Position numbers and translations under genes: made by a program. Of a stretch of DNA of 12,002 bases, positions 1 through 6,974 are shown piece by piece (positions within the stretch are counted from its first letter, which is position 1; each line of letters begins with the position of its first letter). Origin of the DNA: CAZFAT01 sp964517075 (GTDB lineage: Bacteria > Acidobacteriota > Vicinamibacteria > Vicinamibacterales > SCN-69-37); NCBI GenBank assembly GCA_964517075.1, contig CAZFAT010000003.1, positions 1 through 12,002 on the forward strand. The letters are read 5' to 3'. The notes below the pieces were generated by a model. That model saw only the letters and a program-made list of their open reading frames with translations, ran no database searches and had not been told where the DNA came from.

Positions 1-30
1 GCCGCCGCCCGCCCGCTAGTCCGAGTTTTC

Positions 31-696
31 GTGACGGAACTGATCGACTTCATCATTCATATCGACTCGCACCTCGAGAACTTCCTCAGGTCCTATGGGA
101 GGTGGTGGGTGTATGGCCTGCTCTTCGCGGTGGTCTTCGCGGAGACCGGGCTGGTGGTCACCCCCTTTCTCCCGGGCGACTCGCTGCTCTTCGCGGCAGG
201 AGCGATGGCCGGCGCCGGGCTGCTCGATCCCTATCTGACGGCGGTACTGCTCTTCGTGGCCGCCGTCGCCGGCGACGCCGTGAACTATTCGATCGGCCGC
301 CAGGCCGGCCCGCGGGTCTTTCGGGCCACCGACACCGCGAGCCTGCTCCATCGGCTGCTCAACCGGCAGCACCTGGCCAAGGCGCACGCCTTCTTCGAGC
401 GGTATGGCGGCAAGGCGGTCGTGCTCGGCCGCTTCGTGCCGATTGTGCGGACGTTCGTGCCGTTCGTCGCCGGGGCGGCCGAGATGTCGCGGGCCGCGTT
501 CGTCTTCTACAACTTCACCGGCGCGGTCCTCTGGGTCGGCGTCTGCTACGGCGGCGGTCTCCTCTTCGGCAACATTCCCCTCGTGCGTCAGAACTTCTCC
601 CTCGTCGCCCTTGGCATCGTCTTCGTGTCCGTCCTGCCGATGGCCATCGAATTCGTCCGTCACTGGCAGGCTAAACGACGTCACTCCCCGAGATAG
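31..696 (+). CDS. dedA: DedA family integral membrane protein
   Basis: This is a 221-residue membrane protein of the DedA superfamily. Members sit in the inner membrane, and some act in undecaprenyl-phosphate recycling, membrane homeostasis and pH or drug tolerance. The sequence resembles Escherichia coli DedA itself along its whole length. It shows an N-terminal segment ending in the motif ETGLVVTPFLPGDSLLF (38-54, with Glu38 and Asp50), GDAVNYSIGR (81-90), then GGKAVVLGRFVPIVRTFVPFVAG (126-148, split here only by convention, with Arg134 and Arg140), and two C-terminal hydrophobic stretches. Length matches the family (about 200-220). The start is a GTG with no clear Shine-Dalgarno sequence; I chose it because the DedA-like N-terminus begins there. 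The last 16 bp overlap the 3' end of livF on the other strand. The exact substrate cannot be read from the sequence. Confidence 0.93.
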   Translation: MTELIDFIIHIDSHLENFLRSYGRWWVYGLLFAVVFAETGLVVTPFLPGDSLLFAAGAMAGAGLLDPYLTAVLLFVAAVAGDAVNYSIGRQAGPRVFRATDTASLLHRLLNRQHLAKAHAFFERYGGKAVVLGRFVPIVRTFVPFVAGAAEMSRAAFVFYNFTGAVLWVGVCYGGGLLFGNIPLVRQNFSLVALGIVFVSVLPMAIEFVRHWQAKRRHSPR

Positions 697-1394
697 GCTT
701 CCCGGACGCGCGGGTTGTCGGACAACTCGGCGGACGTGCCCTGCAGAATCACCTGCCCGGTCTCGAGGACGTAGCCACGGTTCGAGCTCCGGAGCGCGGC
801 ATGCGCGTTCTGCTCGACGAGCAGCACCGTGGTGCCGGTGTTCCTGATCTCGCCGATCGTGCTGAAGATCGTCTGACAGACGAGCGGCGCCAAGCCCAGG
901 GACGGCTCGTCGAGGAGCAGGAGTTTCGGCCGGGACATGAGTGCACGGGCAATGGCGAGCATCTGCTGCTCCCCGCCCGACAGCGTGCCCGCCCGCTGCT
1001 TCCGGCGCTCGGCGAGTCGCGGAAACAGATGGAATCCCCGTTCGATGCCTTCCGCGAGGCGGGCGCGGCCCTTCTGCAGGTACCCGCCCATTTCGAGATT
1101 CTCGGCCACGGTGAGATTGGCGAAGATGCCCCGCCCTTCGGGCGCCATGGAAATCCCCAGGGCCACGCGGCGGTGGGCCGGCATCGCCGTGATGTCCTGG
1201 CCCTCGAAGAGGACGCGCCCGCTCCTGGGCAGCTCCAGCCCGGTGATGGCCCGAAGGGTCGTGGACTTGCCGGCGCCATTGGCGCCGATCAGGGTCACGA
1301 CCTCACCCTGGCGGACGGTCAACGAGACCTCGCGCAGCGCGTGAATCGCGCCGTAGAAGACGTTGACGGCGTCCAGCGCCAGCATGTCCGTCAT
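681..1394 (-). CDS. livF: HAAT-family ABC transporter ATP-binding protein LivF
   Basis: This is the second ATPase (237 residues) of the branched-chain-amino-acid-type importer, working in the cytoplasm on the LivH/LivM permease pair. Visible motifs in order are: Walker A GANGAGKS (37-44), the LivF-typical MAPEGRGIF (83-91) in the Q-loop region, signature LSGGEQQ (138-144), Walker B LLLLDEP (158-164), and VEQN (193-196). In that last motif a glutamine replaces the usual H-loop histidine, which is normal for LivF proteins. The ATG overlaps the livG stop by 4 bp (ATGA), so translation is probably coupled. It is the last gene of the operon, and no terminator follows because its stop lies inside the opposing dedA gene. 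A second in-frame ATG three codons in is possible. Confidence 0.95.
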   Translation of the reverse strand: MTDMLALDAVNVFYGAIHALREVSLTVRQGEVVTLIGANGAGKSTTLRAITGLELPRSGRVLFEGQDITAMPAHRRVALGISMAPEGRGIFANLTVAENLEMGGYLQKGRARLAEGIERGFHLFPRLAERRKQRAGTLSGGEQQMLAIARALMSRPKLLLLDEPSLGLAPLVCQTIFSTIGEIRNTGTTVLLVEQNAHAALRSSNRGYVLETGQVILQGTSAELSDNPRVREAYLGE

Positions 1395-2164
1395 CCCGCG
1401 GTGCCCAGGTACGCGCCAATCACCTTGGGATCGCGCTGGATCTCGGCCGGCGTGCCGATCGCAATGGCTTCGCCGTAGTCGATGACCTGGATCGTCTCGC
1501 AGATGCCCATGACGACCCGCATGTTGTGCTCGACGAGCACGATGGTCAGCTTGAACGTGTCGCGGATCCAGCGGATGAGGTTCATCAGCTCGATCGACTC
1601 CTGGGGGTTCATGCCGGCGGCGGGTTCATCGAGCAGCAGCAGGCGTGGTTCGGTGGCGAGCGCCCGGGCAATTTCCAGACGCCGCTGGCTGCCGTAGGGC
1701 AGGCTCGTCGCGCTGTCGTCGGCCAGACGCCCCAAGTCGAAGATTTCGAGCAATTCGCGAGCCCGCTCGCGGACTTCGCGCTCCTCGCGCTGGTGGCGGG
1801 ACGTGCCCAGAATCGCGTCGCCGAGCACCTGCCGGGTCCGGATATGGTGCGCCACCATGACATTCTCCAGCACGGTCATGTCCGAGAACAGCCGCACGTT
1901 CTGAAACGTCCGCGCGATGCCCAGCTCGGCGATCTGATACGGCCGCTTGCCGTCCACCCGCACACCGTCGAAGTGGATCTCCCCCTCGCTCGGGTCGTAC
2001 ACCCCCGTCAGCAGGTTGAACACGGTGGTCTTGCCGGCGCCGTTCGGGCCAATCAGGCCGTACAGCGCGCCGGGGGCGACCGCCATGGTGAGCGCCTTGA
2101 CGGCCGTGAGCCCGCCAAAGCGCTTCGTGAGCGCGCGCGCGTCGAGCAGCAGGGGCGCGGCCAC
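1391..2164 (-). CDS. livG: HAAT-family ABC transporter ATP-binding protein LivG
   Basis: This is the first ATPase (257 residues) of the branched-chain-amino-acid-type importer. Motifs are Walker A GPNGAGKT (39-46), Q-loop RTFQN with Gln88, the LivG-type signature LPYGSQRRLEIARAL (155-169), Walker B LLLLDEP (175-181), and H-loop VEHN with His213. I chose the GTG at 2164 instead of the longer open frame reaching 2296. It lies 2 bp after the livM stop, has a GGGAGGA Shine-Dalgarno-like stretch at good spacing inside the end of livM, and gives the usual family N-terminus (LLLDARALTKRFGGLTAV). The extra upstream residues in the long frame are arginine-rich shadow of livM. It pairs with LivF to power uptake. 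Confidence 0.94.
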   Translation of the reverse strand: MAAPLLLDARALTKRFGGLTAVKALTMAVAPGALYGLIGPNGAGKTTVFNLLTGVYDPSEGEIHFDGVRVDGKRPYQIAELGIARTFQNVRLFSDMTVLENVMVAHHIRTRQVLGDAILGTSRHQREEREVRERARELLEIFDLGRLADDSATSLPYGSQRRLEIARALATEPRLLLLDEPAAGMNPQESIELMNLIRWIRDTFKLTIVLVEHNMRVVMGICETIQVIDYGEAIAIGTPAEIQRDPKVIGAYLGTAG

Positions 2165-2166
2165 CG

Positions 2167-3279
2167 CTAGTCCTCCCGGTCCTGCTCGCCGAGCGTCGAG
2201 CGGCGATCGACGGGCGGTTGAGCCGTGTGACGAATCGCATCGGTGGCGTCCGTCAGCGCGACCGGAATTCGCGTGCGGCTGGGCCGGCCGAGCCACGCCC
2301 AGCCGAATTCGCGGCGGCCGAGCAGGCCCTGCGGGCGGAACACCATGAACAGAATCAGGATCAGCGAGTACAGCACCATCCGCAGCCCGGGAAACTGCTG
2401 ATCGACTCCGCGCAGCGCCTCGGGCAGCACCGTCAGCAACGTCGCACCGAGCACGGCGCCCGTGATCGATCCGATCCCGCCCAGCACGATCATCACGACG
2501 ATCTCGATGGACTTCACGAAATTGAGGTTCTGGGGATTCAGCGGATTCGCGAACAACTGGCCGCTCAGCCCGCCGGCGACACCCGCCAGCGCGGCGCTGA
2601 CCACGAAGGCGAGCACCTTGTACCGGGTGGTGTTCACCCCCACGGCCTCCGCGGCGATCTCGTCGGCCCGGATGGCCGCCAGCGCCCGGCCGAACGTGGA
2701 CGTCGCGATGTTCCGGACGACGAGAATCGTCAGGATAGCCATCGAGAAGATCCAGAAGAAGTTCGTGATGGGGACCGCGTCGGTGAAGCCGGTCGCGCCC
2801 CCCACGGATGGGATGTTCAGGATCACCACGCGAATGATCTCGCCAAAGCCGAGCGTGACGATGGCGAGATAGTCTCCCTTCAGGCGCAGGGAGGGAATGC
2901 CGACGACGAGGCCCGCGGCGGCCGCGGCGATCGCCCCGACGATGAGGCTCACCGACATGACGAGCGTGGCGCCCACCGGATCGGCGAGCGTGCTGCCGAC
3001 CAGGGCCGCGATGGCGGCCCCGTGGTACACGGTCACGTACGTCGCGGTGTAGCCGCCCACCGCCATGAAACCCGCATGGCCGATGGAGAACTGCCCGGCC
3101 AGGCCGTTAATCAGCGTCAGGCTCACGGCCAGCGTGATGTTGATGCCAATCAGGTTGATGATCCGCGCGTAGTACGGGTTGATCTGGAAGGGGCCGAACC
3201 CGTGCTCGAAGATCTGGTTCAGCCCGACCAGCGCCACGAGTCCGGCCGCAATCAGCGTCAGTTTCCTGGCCTGACTCAT
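2167..3279 (-). CDS. livM: HAAT-family ABC transporter permease LivM
   Basis: This is an inner-membrane permease (370 residues), one of the two channel subunits of the Liv-type importer. The family hallmark GLAGQFSIGHAGFMAVGGY is at 59-77, LRLKGDYLAIVTLGFGEI at 131-148 and LGGIGSITGAVLGA at 266-279. The usual membrane-domain end, FRPQGLLGRREF, is at 314-325. About 45 further residues follow (326-370). They are polar and charged and probably cytoplasmic, and I recognise no domain in them. The last bases carry the ribosome binding site of livG. The ATG start lies 5 bp after the livH stop and is preceded by GGAGAAGG. The order of hydrophobic segments is as expected for LivM. Confidence 0.94.
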   Translation of the reverse strand: MSQARKLTLIAAGLVALVGLNQIFEHGFGPFQINPYYARIINLIGINITLAVSLTLINGLAGQFSIGHAGFMAVGGYTATYVTVYHGAAIAALVGSTLADPVGATLVMSVSLIVGAIAAAAAGLVVGIPSLRLKGDYLAIVTLGFGEIIRVVILNIPSVGGATGFTDAVPITNFFWIFSMAILTILVVRNIATSTFGRALAAIRADEIAAEAVGVNTTRYKVLAFVVSAALAGVAGGLSGQLFANPLNPQNLNFVKSIEIVVMIVLGGIGSITGAVLGATLLTVLPEALRGVDQQFPGLRMVLYSLILILFMVFRPQGLLGRREFGWAWLGRPSRTRIPVALTDATDAIRHTAQPPVDRRSTLGEQDRED

Positions 3280-3284
3280 GCCCG

Positions 3285-4184
3285 CTAGACCTTCTCCGTC
3301 CCGGCCGTGCCCATGATGCCGGCGGGCCGGACCAGCAGGATCAGAATGAGCACGGCGAACGCCATGGCGTCGCGATAGGTCGAGTAGGCCGTCGCGCCGA
3401 TCCAGGTCTCCATCAGGCCGATGAGCATGCCGCCAATCATGGCGCCGGGGATGTTGCCGATCCCGCCAAGGACGGCCGCGACAAAGGCCTTGAGACCCGT
3501 CATCAGCCCCATCAGCGGGTCGATGCGTGGAATGGCCAGGGCCACCATCACGCCACCGGCGGCCGCGAGCGCGGAACCCAGCGCGAAGGTGAACGCAATC
3601 ACGAGGTTCGTGTTGATCCCCATGAGCTTCGCCACCGCGAGGTTGTAGGACGTGGCGCGCATGGCCTTGCCCATCTTCGTCCGGTGCACGATGAACTCGA
3701 GGGCAAACATCACCACGACGGTCACGACGATGATGAGCAGGTTCTGGTTCGTAATCTGGACGCCGCCCACCGCGTAGGTCTCGGACCGGATCATCTGCGG
3801 GAAGAACCGCGGCGTGGCGCCGAACACCATCTGTCCCCCGTACTCGAGGAGCAGCGAGACGCCGATGGCCGTGATGAGCGCGGTCAGCCGCGAGTGATGA
3901 CGCACCGGCCGGTACGCCAGCCGCTCGATGAGGACGCCAATCGCCGCGCAGATCGCCATGGCGCCCATCGTGACGACCACGGCGCCCACGATGGACGGGT
4001 TCGCGTCGAGCTCGAGGGCGTTCGCCAGGAAGTACCCGGCGAACGCGCCCAGCATGTACACGTCACCGTGCGCGAAGTTGATCAGCCGCAGCACGCCGTA
4101 CACCATCGTGTAGCCCAGCGCGATCAGCGCATAGATCGCCCCGAGCGATAGGCCGTTGATGAGCTGCTGAAGGAGGGTATCCAT
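3285..4184 (-). CDS. livH: HAAT-family ABC transporter permease LivH
   Basis: This is the second permease subunit (299 residues, typical family length). The diagnostic segment GYTMVYGVLRLINFAHGDVY is at 24-43, and the LGGIGNIPGAMIGGMLIGL stretch near the C-terminus is also typical. Hydrophobic segments alternate across the whole protein. It is the second gene of the operon, starting with ATG 24 bp after the livK stop. The 24-bp gap is almost pure G and C on the coding strand and has no recognisable Shine-Dalgarno sequence. Initiation therefore probably depends on ribosomes arriving from livK, or is weak. Substrate range cannot be told from the permease. Confidence 0.95.
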   Translation of the reverse strand: MDTLLQQLINGLSLGAIYALIALGYTMVYGVLRLINFAHGDVYMLGAFAGYFLANALELDANPSIVGAVVVTMGAMAICAAIGVLIERLAYRPVRHHSRLTALITAIGVSLLLEYGGQMVFGATPRFFPQMIRSETYAVGGVQITNQNLLIIVVTVVVMFALEFIVHRTKMGKAMRATSYNLAVAKLMGINTNLVIAFTFALGSALAAAGGVMVALAIPRIDPLMGLMTGLKAFVAAVLGGIGNIPGAMIGGMLIGLMETWIGATAYSTYRDAMAFAVLILILLVRPAGIMGTAGTEKV

Positions 4185-4208
4185 GGCGGGGCGCGGCGGG
4201 CGCCACCG

Positions 4209-5384
4209 TCAGCTCGGATTGATGGTCGTCCTGTAGACGAACTTCATTTCCCCGTTGGAGAAGGTGACTTCCTGGATGACCGCCGGCTTGTCGACGTTGC
4301 GCTGGGCATTCATCCGCAGCTGTCCGGTGACGCCCACGACGTTCGCCGTCGCCAGCGCATCGCGGAGCGCCTGGCCCTCGGTGCTCCCGGCGCGCGTAAT
4401 GGCGTCGGCGAGGACCTTGACCGAGTCGTAGGCGAGCGCCGCGATGGAGTCCGGCTCACGACCGAACCGCGCGCGGTACGCCGTCACGAAGGTCTGCACC
4501 ACCGGGGCCGGATTGTCGCCCGAGTAGTGGTTCGAGATGAACGTGTTGTTGAGCGCCTCGCGGCCGTTCTTGAGCGAGTCGCCCACCCACCCGTCGCCGC
4601 CGAGGATCGGCATGTTCAGGCCCAGCTCGCGCGCCTGTCGGACGATGATGGCGGCCTCGAGATAGTAGCCGGTGGCAAAGATCGCGTCCGGCTTCTGGCT
4701 GCGCACCCGGGTGAGGATGGCCTTGAAGTCGGCGTCGCCCCCACTGTAGCTCACCGGGTCGAGCACCTCCCCACCCATGGCGGTGAAGTGGCGGGTAATC
4801 GAGTCGGTCAGCCCGACCGAGTAGTCCTCCCGCGTGTCCTTCAGGATGGCGACCCGGCGAGCCTTCAGGTCGTTATACGCGAACTTGGCGAGGACCTCGC
4901 CCTGGAACGGGTCGATGAAGCAGACCCGGAAGATGTAGTCGCCGACCTCGGTGACCCGCTCGTTGGTGGACGAGGGCGTGATCATCGGGACCTGATAGCG
5001 CTGCGCGACGGGTGCCGCCGCCAGGGAGCGCCGGCTGGCCACCTCGCCGAGCACGGCGATGACCCGATCCTGCGTGATCAGCTTGGTGACGGCGCTGGTC
5101 GCCTGTTCGGGCAGGCTCTGGTCGTCCTCGACCAGCAGCTGGAGACGGCGGCCGCCCAGCAGGCCCCCCGCGGCGTTGATTTCGTCGACCGCCAGCTCCG
5201 TGCCCTCGCGCGAGGAGACCCCAAACGAGGCGCCGTCGCCCGTGAGCGATCCATACATGCCGACCACGATAGGCCCGGTGGTCGTCGCGGCCCCCCCATC
5301 ACGCCGCTCGCAGGCAGCCGGGAACACGAGCGCGAGTGCGGCCAGCAGCGCGGGCAGGCAACGTCGGAGGGAAAGTGCTGTCAT
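4209..5384 (-). CDS. livK: HAAT-family substrate-binding lipoprotein (LivK-like)
   Basis: This is a binding protein of 391 residues (periplasmic binding fold type I, branched-chain amino acid receptor family) that delivers substrate to LivHM. The start at 5384 is set by GAGGAG just upstream and by the signal peptide it gives: two arginines, a hydrophobic core, then the lipobox FPAAC with Cys25 as the likely lipidated residue. A longer in-frame stretch to 5465 begins with TTG and is alanine-rich leader. Family features include PIVVGMYGSLTGDGASFG (38-55), the AVDEINAAGGLLGGRRLQL stretch (65-83), VPMITPSSTNERVTEVGDYIFRV (132-154, binding-site region) and LAYDSVKVLADAI near the C-terminus. Substrates in this family include leucine, isoleucine, valine, other amino acids, amides and urea, so specificity is open. 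An AT-rich hexamer TAAAAT about 60 bp upstream could be a -10 box, without a good -35. Confidence 0.9.
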   Translation of the reverse strand: MTALSLRRCLPALLAALALVFPAACERRDGGAATTTGPIVVGMYGSLTGDGASFGVSSREGTELAVDEINAAGGLLGGRRLQLLVEDDQSLPEQATSAVTKLITQDRVIAVLGEVASRRSLAAAPVAQRYQVPMITPSSTNERVTEVGDYIFRVCFIDPFQGEVLAKFAYNDLKARRVAILKDTREDYSVGLTDSITRHFTAMGGEVLDPVSYSGGDADFKAILTRVRSQKPDAIFATGYYLEAAIIVRQARELGLNMPILGGDGWVGDSLKNGREALNNTFISNHYSGDNPAPVVQTFVTAYRARFGREPDSIAALAYDSVKVLADAITRAGSTEGQALRDALATANVVGVTGQLRMNAQRNVDKPAVIQEVTFSNGEMKFVYRTTINPS

Positions 5385-5412
5385 CGGGCTCCTCGAAGCG
5401 TGGGTGTCCGGA

Positions 5413-5426
5413 GCGGCCGCGGCCGC
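5413..5426. repeat. 14-bp GC palindrome in the livK leader
   Basis: A perfect self-complementary 14-mer, GCGGCCGCGGCCGC, lies 29-42 bp upstream of the livK start. In RNA it could fold as a five-base-pair hairpin with a four-base loop, or pair with the neighbouring GCGGC just upstream. In DNA it could be a dimeric binding site. It is made only of G and C in a GC-rich genome, so chance is a real possibility. Confidence 0.4.
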
Positions 5427-5600
5427 AGCCGCAACGACCGGCATTTTATCGTGGCGATCCCCCAAAGATCCACGGGGGCTGCGGTAGTATGACAGCCTCC
5501 CCTCGGGCTTCCATGACCCAGGGGCCTGCCGCCGTCGAGCACGGCCACGAGCGGCGCCGAGTGATCCCGAGCGTCCTCGAGTTGTCGGCGTGCGTGCCCG

Positions 5601-6299
5601 TCAGTCCACGAACCGATAACCGAGGCCGATCAACGTTTCGATCTGCGCGCCGGCGGGCCCGAGCTTGGATCGGAGCCGGCCGACGTGGACGTCCACCGAA
5701 CGCGTCTCGACCGACTGTCCGTAGCCCCAGACGCGCGCCAGGAGGCGATCACGCGATAGCACGCGATTCCGGTTCTCGACGAGACATCGGAGCAGGTCGA
5801 ACTCGCGACGAGTCAGGCGCACCGGCGCGCCGTCCACCGTCACGGACACCGCCTCGAAGTCCGCGACGAGATGGCGCCCTTCGTACGTCGATGACACCTC
5901 GCGCGGAGGTGACCGCCGACGCAGAACGGCGCGCACGCGCGCCGCGAGCTCGCGCAGGCTGAACGGCTTGGTGACGAAATCGTCGGCGCCCAGATCCAGA
6001 CCGGCCACCCGATCGATTTCCCGCGATCGCGCCGTCACGATGATGATGGGCAGGCTGGCCGTGGCGGGTCGGCTCCGCAGGATGCGGCAGACCTCGGCCC
6101 CGTCGAGAGCCGGCAGATTGAGATCGAGGATCACCAGATCGGGCGGCGACTCGCCGACCCACCGCAGGGCCTCATCGCCGCTCGGGACCACGTCCACCAT
6201 CGCCGTGCCGGATCGTTCCAGCGTGTGCTTGATGAGCTGCGCGATGTCCGCCTCGTCCTCGACCACGAGAATCCGCGCGGGCGCGGCGGGAGCGATCAC
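5601..6299 (-). CDS. OmpR/PhoB-family response regulator (orphan)
   Basis: This is a two-domain transcription regulator of 232 residues. The receiver domain (about 9-125) has the acidic pair Glu14/Asp15, the phospho-acceptor Asp59 in LVILDLNLP, Thr89 and Lys111 (TKPF). The C-terminal winged-helix domain (about 135-232) has LTRREFDLLRCLVENRNRVL, RSVDVHVGRLRSKLG and the terminal LIGLGYRFVD, typical of PhoB/OmpR proteins. The start is GTG at 6299. No histidine kinase lies in the window, so the partner is encoded elsewhere. The gene is upstream of livK in the same direction with a 216-bp gap and no clear terminator between, so read-through into the liv operon is possible. It is divergent from crcB, and 11-bp tandem repeats lie just upstream of its start, consistent with autoregulation. 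Which signal it answers is unknown. Confidence 0.93.
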   Translation of the reverse strand: MIAPAAPARILVVEDEADIAQLIKHTLERSGTAMVDVVPSGDEALRWVGESPPDLVILDLNLPALDGAEVCRILRSRPATASLPIIIVTARSREIDRVAGLDLGADDFVTKPFSLRELAARVRAVLRRRSPPREVSSTYEGRHLVADFEAVSVTVDGAPVRLTRREFDLLRCLVENRNRVLSRDRLLARVWGYGQSVETRSVDVHVGRLRSKLGPAGAQIETLIGLGYRFVD

Positions 6300-6327
6300 G
6301 GGGACAGCCTAGCGGCGCGGCGTTTCT

Positions 6328-6360
6328 CTGCCGTGACACGTCCGTTAAATGTAGGTAACA
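6328..6360 (-). promoter_or_regulatory. Three tandem 11-bp direct repeats, candidate response-regulator operator
   Basis: On the minus strand three head-to-tail 11-mers lie without gaps: TGTTACCTACA (6360-6350), TTTAACGGACG (6349-6339) and TGTCACGGCAG (6338-6328). Positions 1, 3, 5 and 6 are invariant (T-T-AC). OmpR/PhoB winged-helix regulators bind such 11-bp-phased direct repeats, and TGTCA-like half-sites are known for PhoB. The array is 29-61 bp upstream of the response regulator's GTG start and 110-142 bp upstream of crcB. Binding by this regulator is inferred. Confidence 0.45.
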
Positions 6361-6417
6361 GCCAGCCTGGCTCGTGCCCGCCAGGCGCGGGTCCGGTTCC
6401 GACTTCGGGCCGGCCGG

Positions 6418-6423
6418 TATACT
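6418..6423 (+). promoter_or_regulatory. Candidate -10 box for crcB
   Basis: TATACT matches the -10 consensus at five of six positions and stands out in a very GC-rich stretch, 47 bp before the crcB start. No convincing -35 hexamer lies 16-18 bp upstream (GGTTCC is at the expected place), so the promoter is weak, activated, or not sigma-70 type. If it is real, transcription would start near 6430. Confidence 0.4.
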
Positions 6424-6470
6424 GACGCCTCCCTGAGGTTCCTGGCGTGCGGCCGGATGTGGAGGCGTCA
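6423..6470 (+). repeat. 10-bp inverted repeat enclosing the crcB ribosome binding site
   Basis: TGACGCCTCC (6423-6432) is the exact reverse complement of GGAGGCGTCA (6461-6470), with 28 bp between. The right arm contains the GGAGG Shine-Dalgarno sequence and the first base of the crcB ATG. If both arms are transcribed, the hairpin would hide the ribosome binding site. If the TATACT box is the promoter, the left arm is mostly untranscribed and the repeat would act in DNA, for example as an operator. Confidence 0.5.
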
Positions 6471-6859
6471 TGATGGCATGGGTGCTCATCGGTGTCGGCG
6501 GCGCACTCGGGTCAATGGCGCGGCATGGCGTGAACATCTTCGCGCGCCATTACAGTCCCGCGATGCGGTTTCCGCTGGGCACGGTGCTGGTCAACCTCGC
6601 CGGCTGCGCGCTCATCGGCGCCCTCGCCGGCCTCGTGGCGTCGGGCAGGCTGCCGCTCCGTCTGCCCGCCCGCGAATTCATCTTCGTGGGCCTCCTCGGC
6701 GGCTTCACCACGTTCTCGACGTTCGGCCTCGACACCATCACGCTGCTCCGAACGGGCGACACCGGCCTGGCCCTATGGAACATTGGCCTCCAGGTCCTGG
6801 GAGGACTGGGTGGCGTCTTCCTGGCGCTCGTACTGTTCGAGCGCCTGGGCTCCCGATGA
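6470..6859 (+). CDS. crcB: CrcB/Fluc fluoride ion channel
   Basis: This is a small channel of 129 residues that exports fluoride across the inner membrane and works as a dual-topology dimer. The family pattern is complete: GVGGALGSMAR (8-18), FPLGTVLVNLAGC (34-46) with pore Asn42, and GGFTTFSTF (77-85) with the two phenylalanines Phe82 and Phe85. The C-terminal helix carries NIGLQVLGGLGGVFLALVLF (104-123). Four hydrophobic segments are visible. Two ATGs are adjacent. The first (6470) lies 4 bases after GGAGG and the second (6473) lies 7 bases after, so the second may be the true start. The gene is divergent from the response regulator and is followed in the same direction by mscL after 115 bp. 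Canonical fluoride-riboswitch sequence was looked for upstream and not found. Confidence 0.94.
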   Translation: MMAWVLIGVGGALGSMARHGVNIFARHYSPAMRFPLGTVLVNLAGCALIGALAGLVASGRLPLRLPAREFIFVGLLGGFTTFSTFGLDTITLLRTGDTGLALWNIGLQVLGGLGGVFLALVLFERLGSR

Positions 6860-6974
6860 CCCGGGCGGTGGCCGCGCGATGAGATCACCCGCGTGTTTTG
6901 CCCGCGCGGACCCCTTGTGACAGGCTGAGCGCCGCTCCGGACCGGTCGCTGCGCCGAAGCCATTGGAGGCACCG

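Noticed and set aside
2218..3288. 356-codon open frame antisense to livM
   Set aside because: Charged, histidine/arginine/aspartate-rich shadow typical of the antisense frame of a GC-rich gene; livM has all family motifs.
4527..5492. 321-codon open frame antisense to livK
   Set aside because: Antisense shadow without motifs; the livK frame has a lipobox and binding-protein features.
6361..6470. Fluoride (crcB-type) riboswitch upstream of crcB
   Set aside because: CTGACGCCTCCCTGA loosely resembles the 3' conserved block, but the 5' GGNGATGG block and the upstream GAGGC needed for the pseudoknot are missing. The GCCTCC arm pairs perfectly with the downstream Shine-Dalgarno sequence instead.
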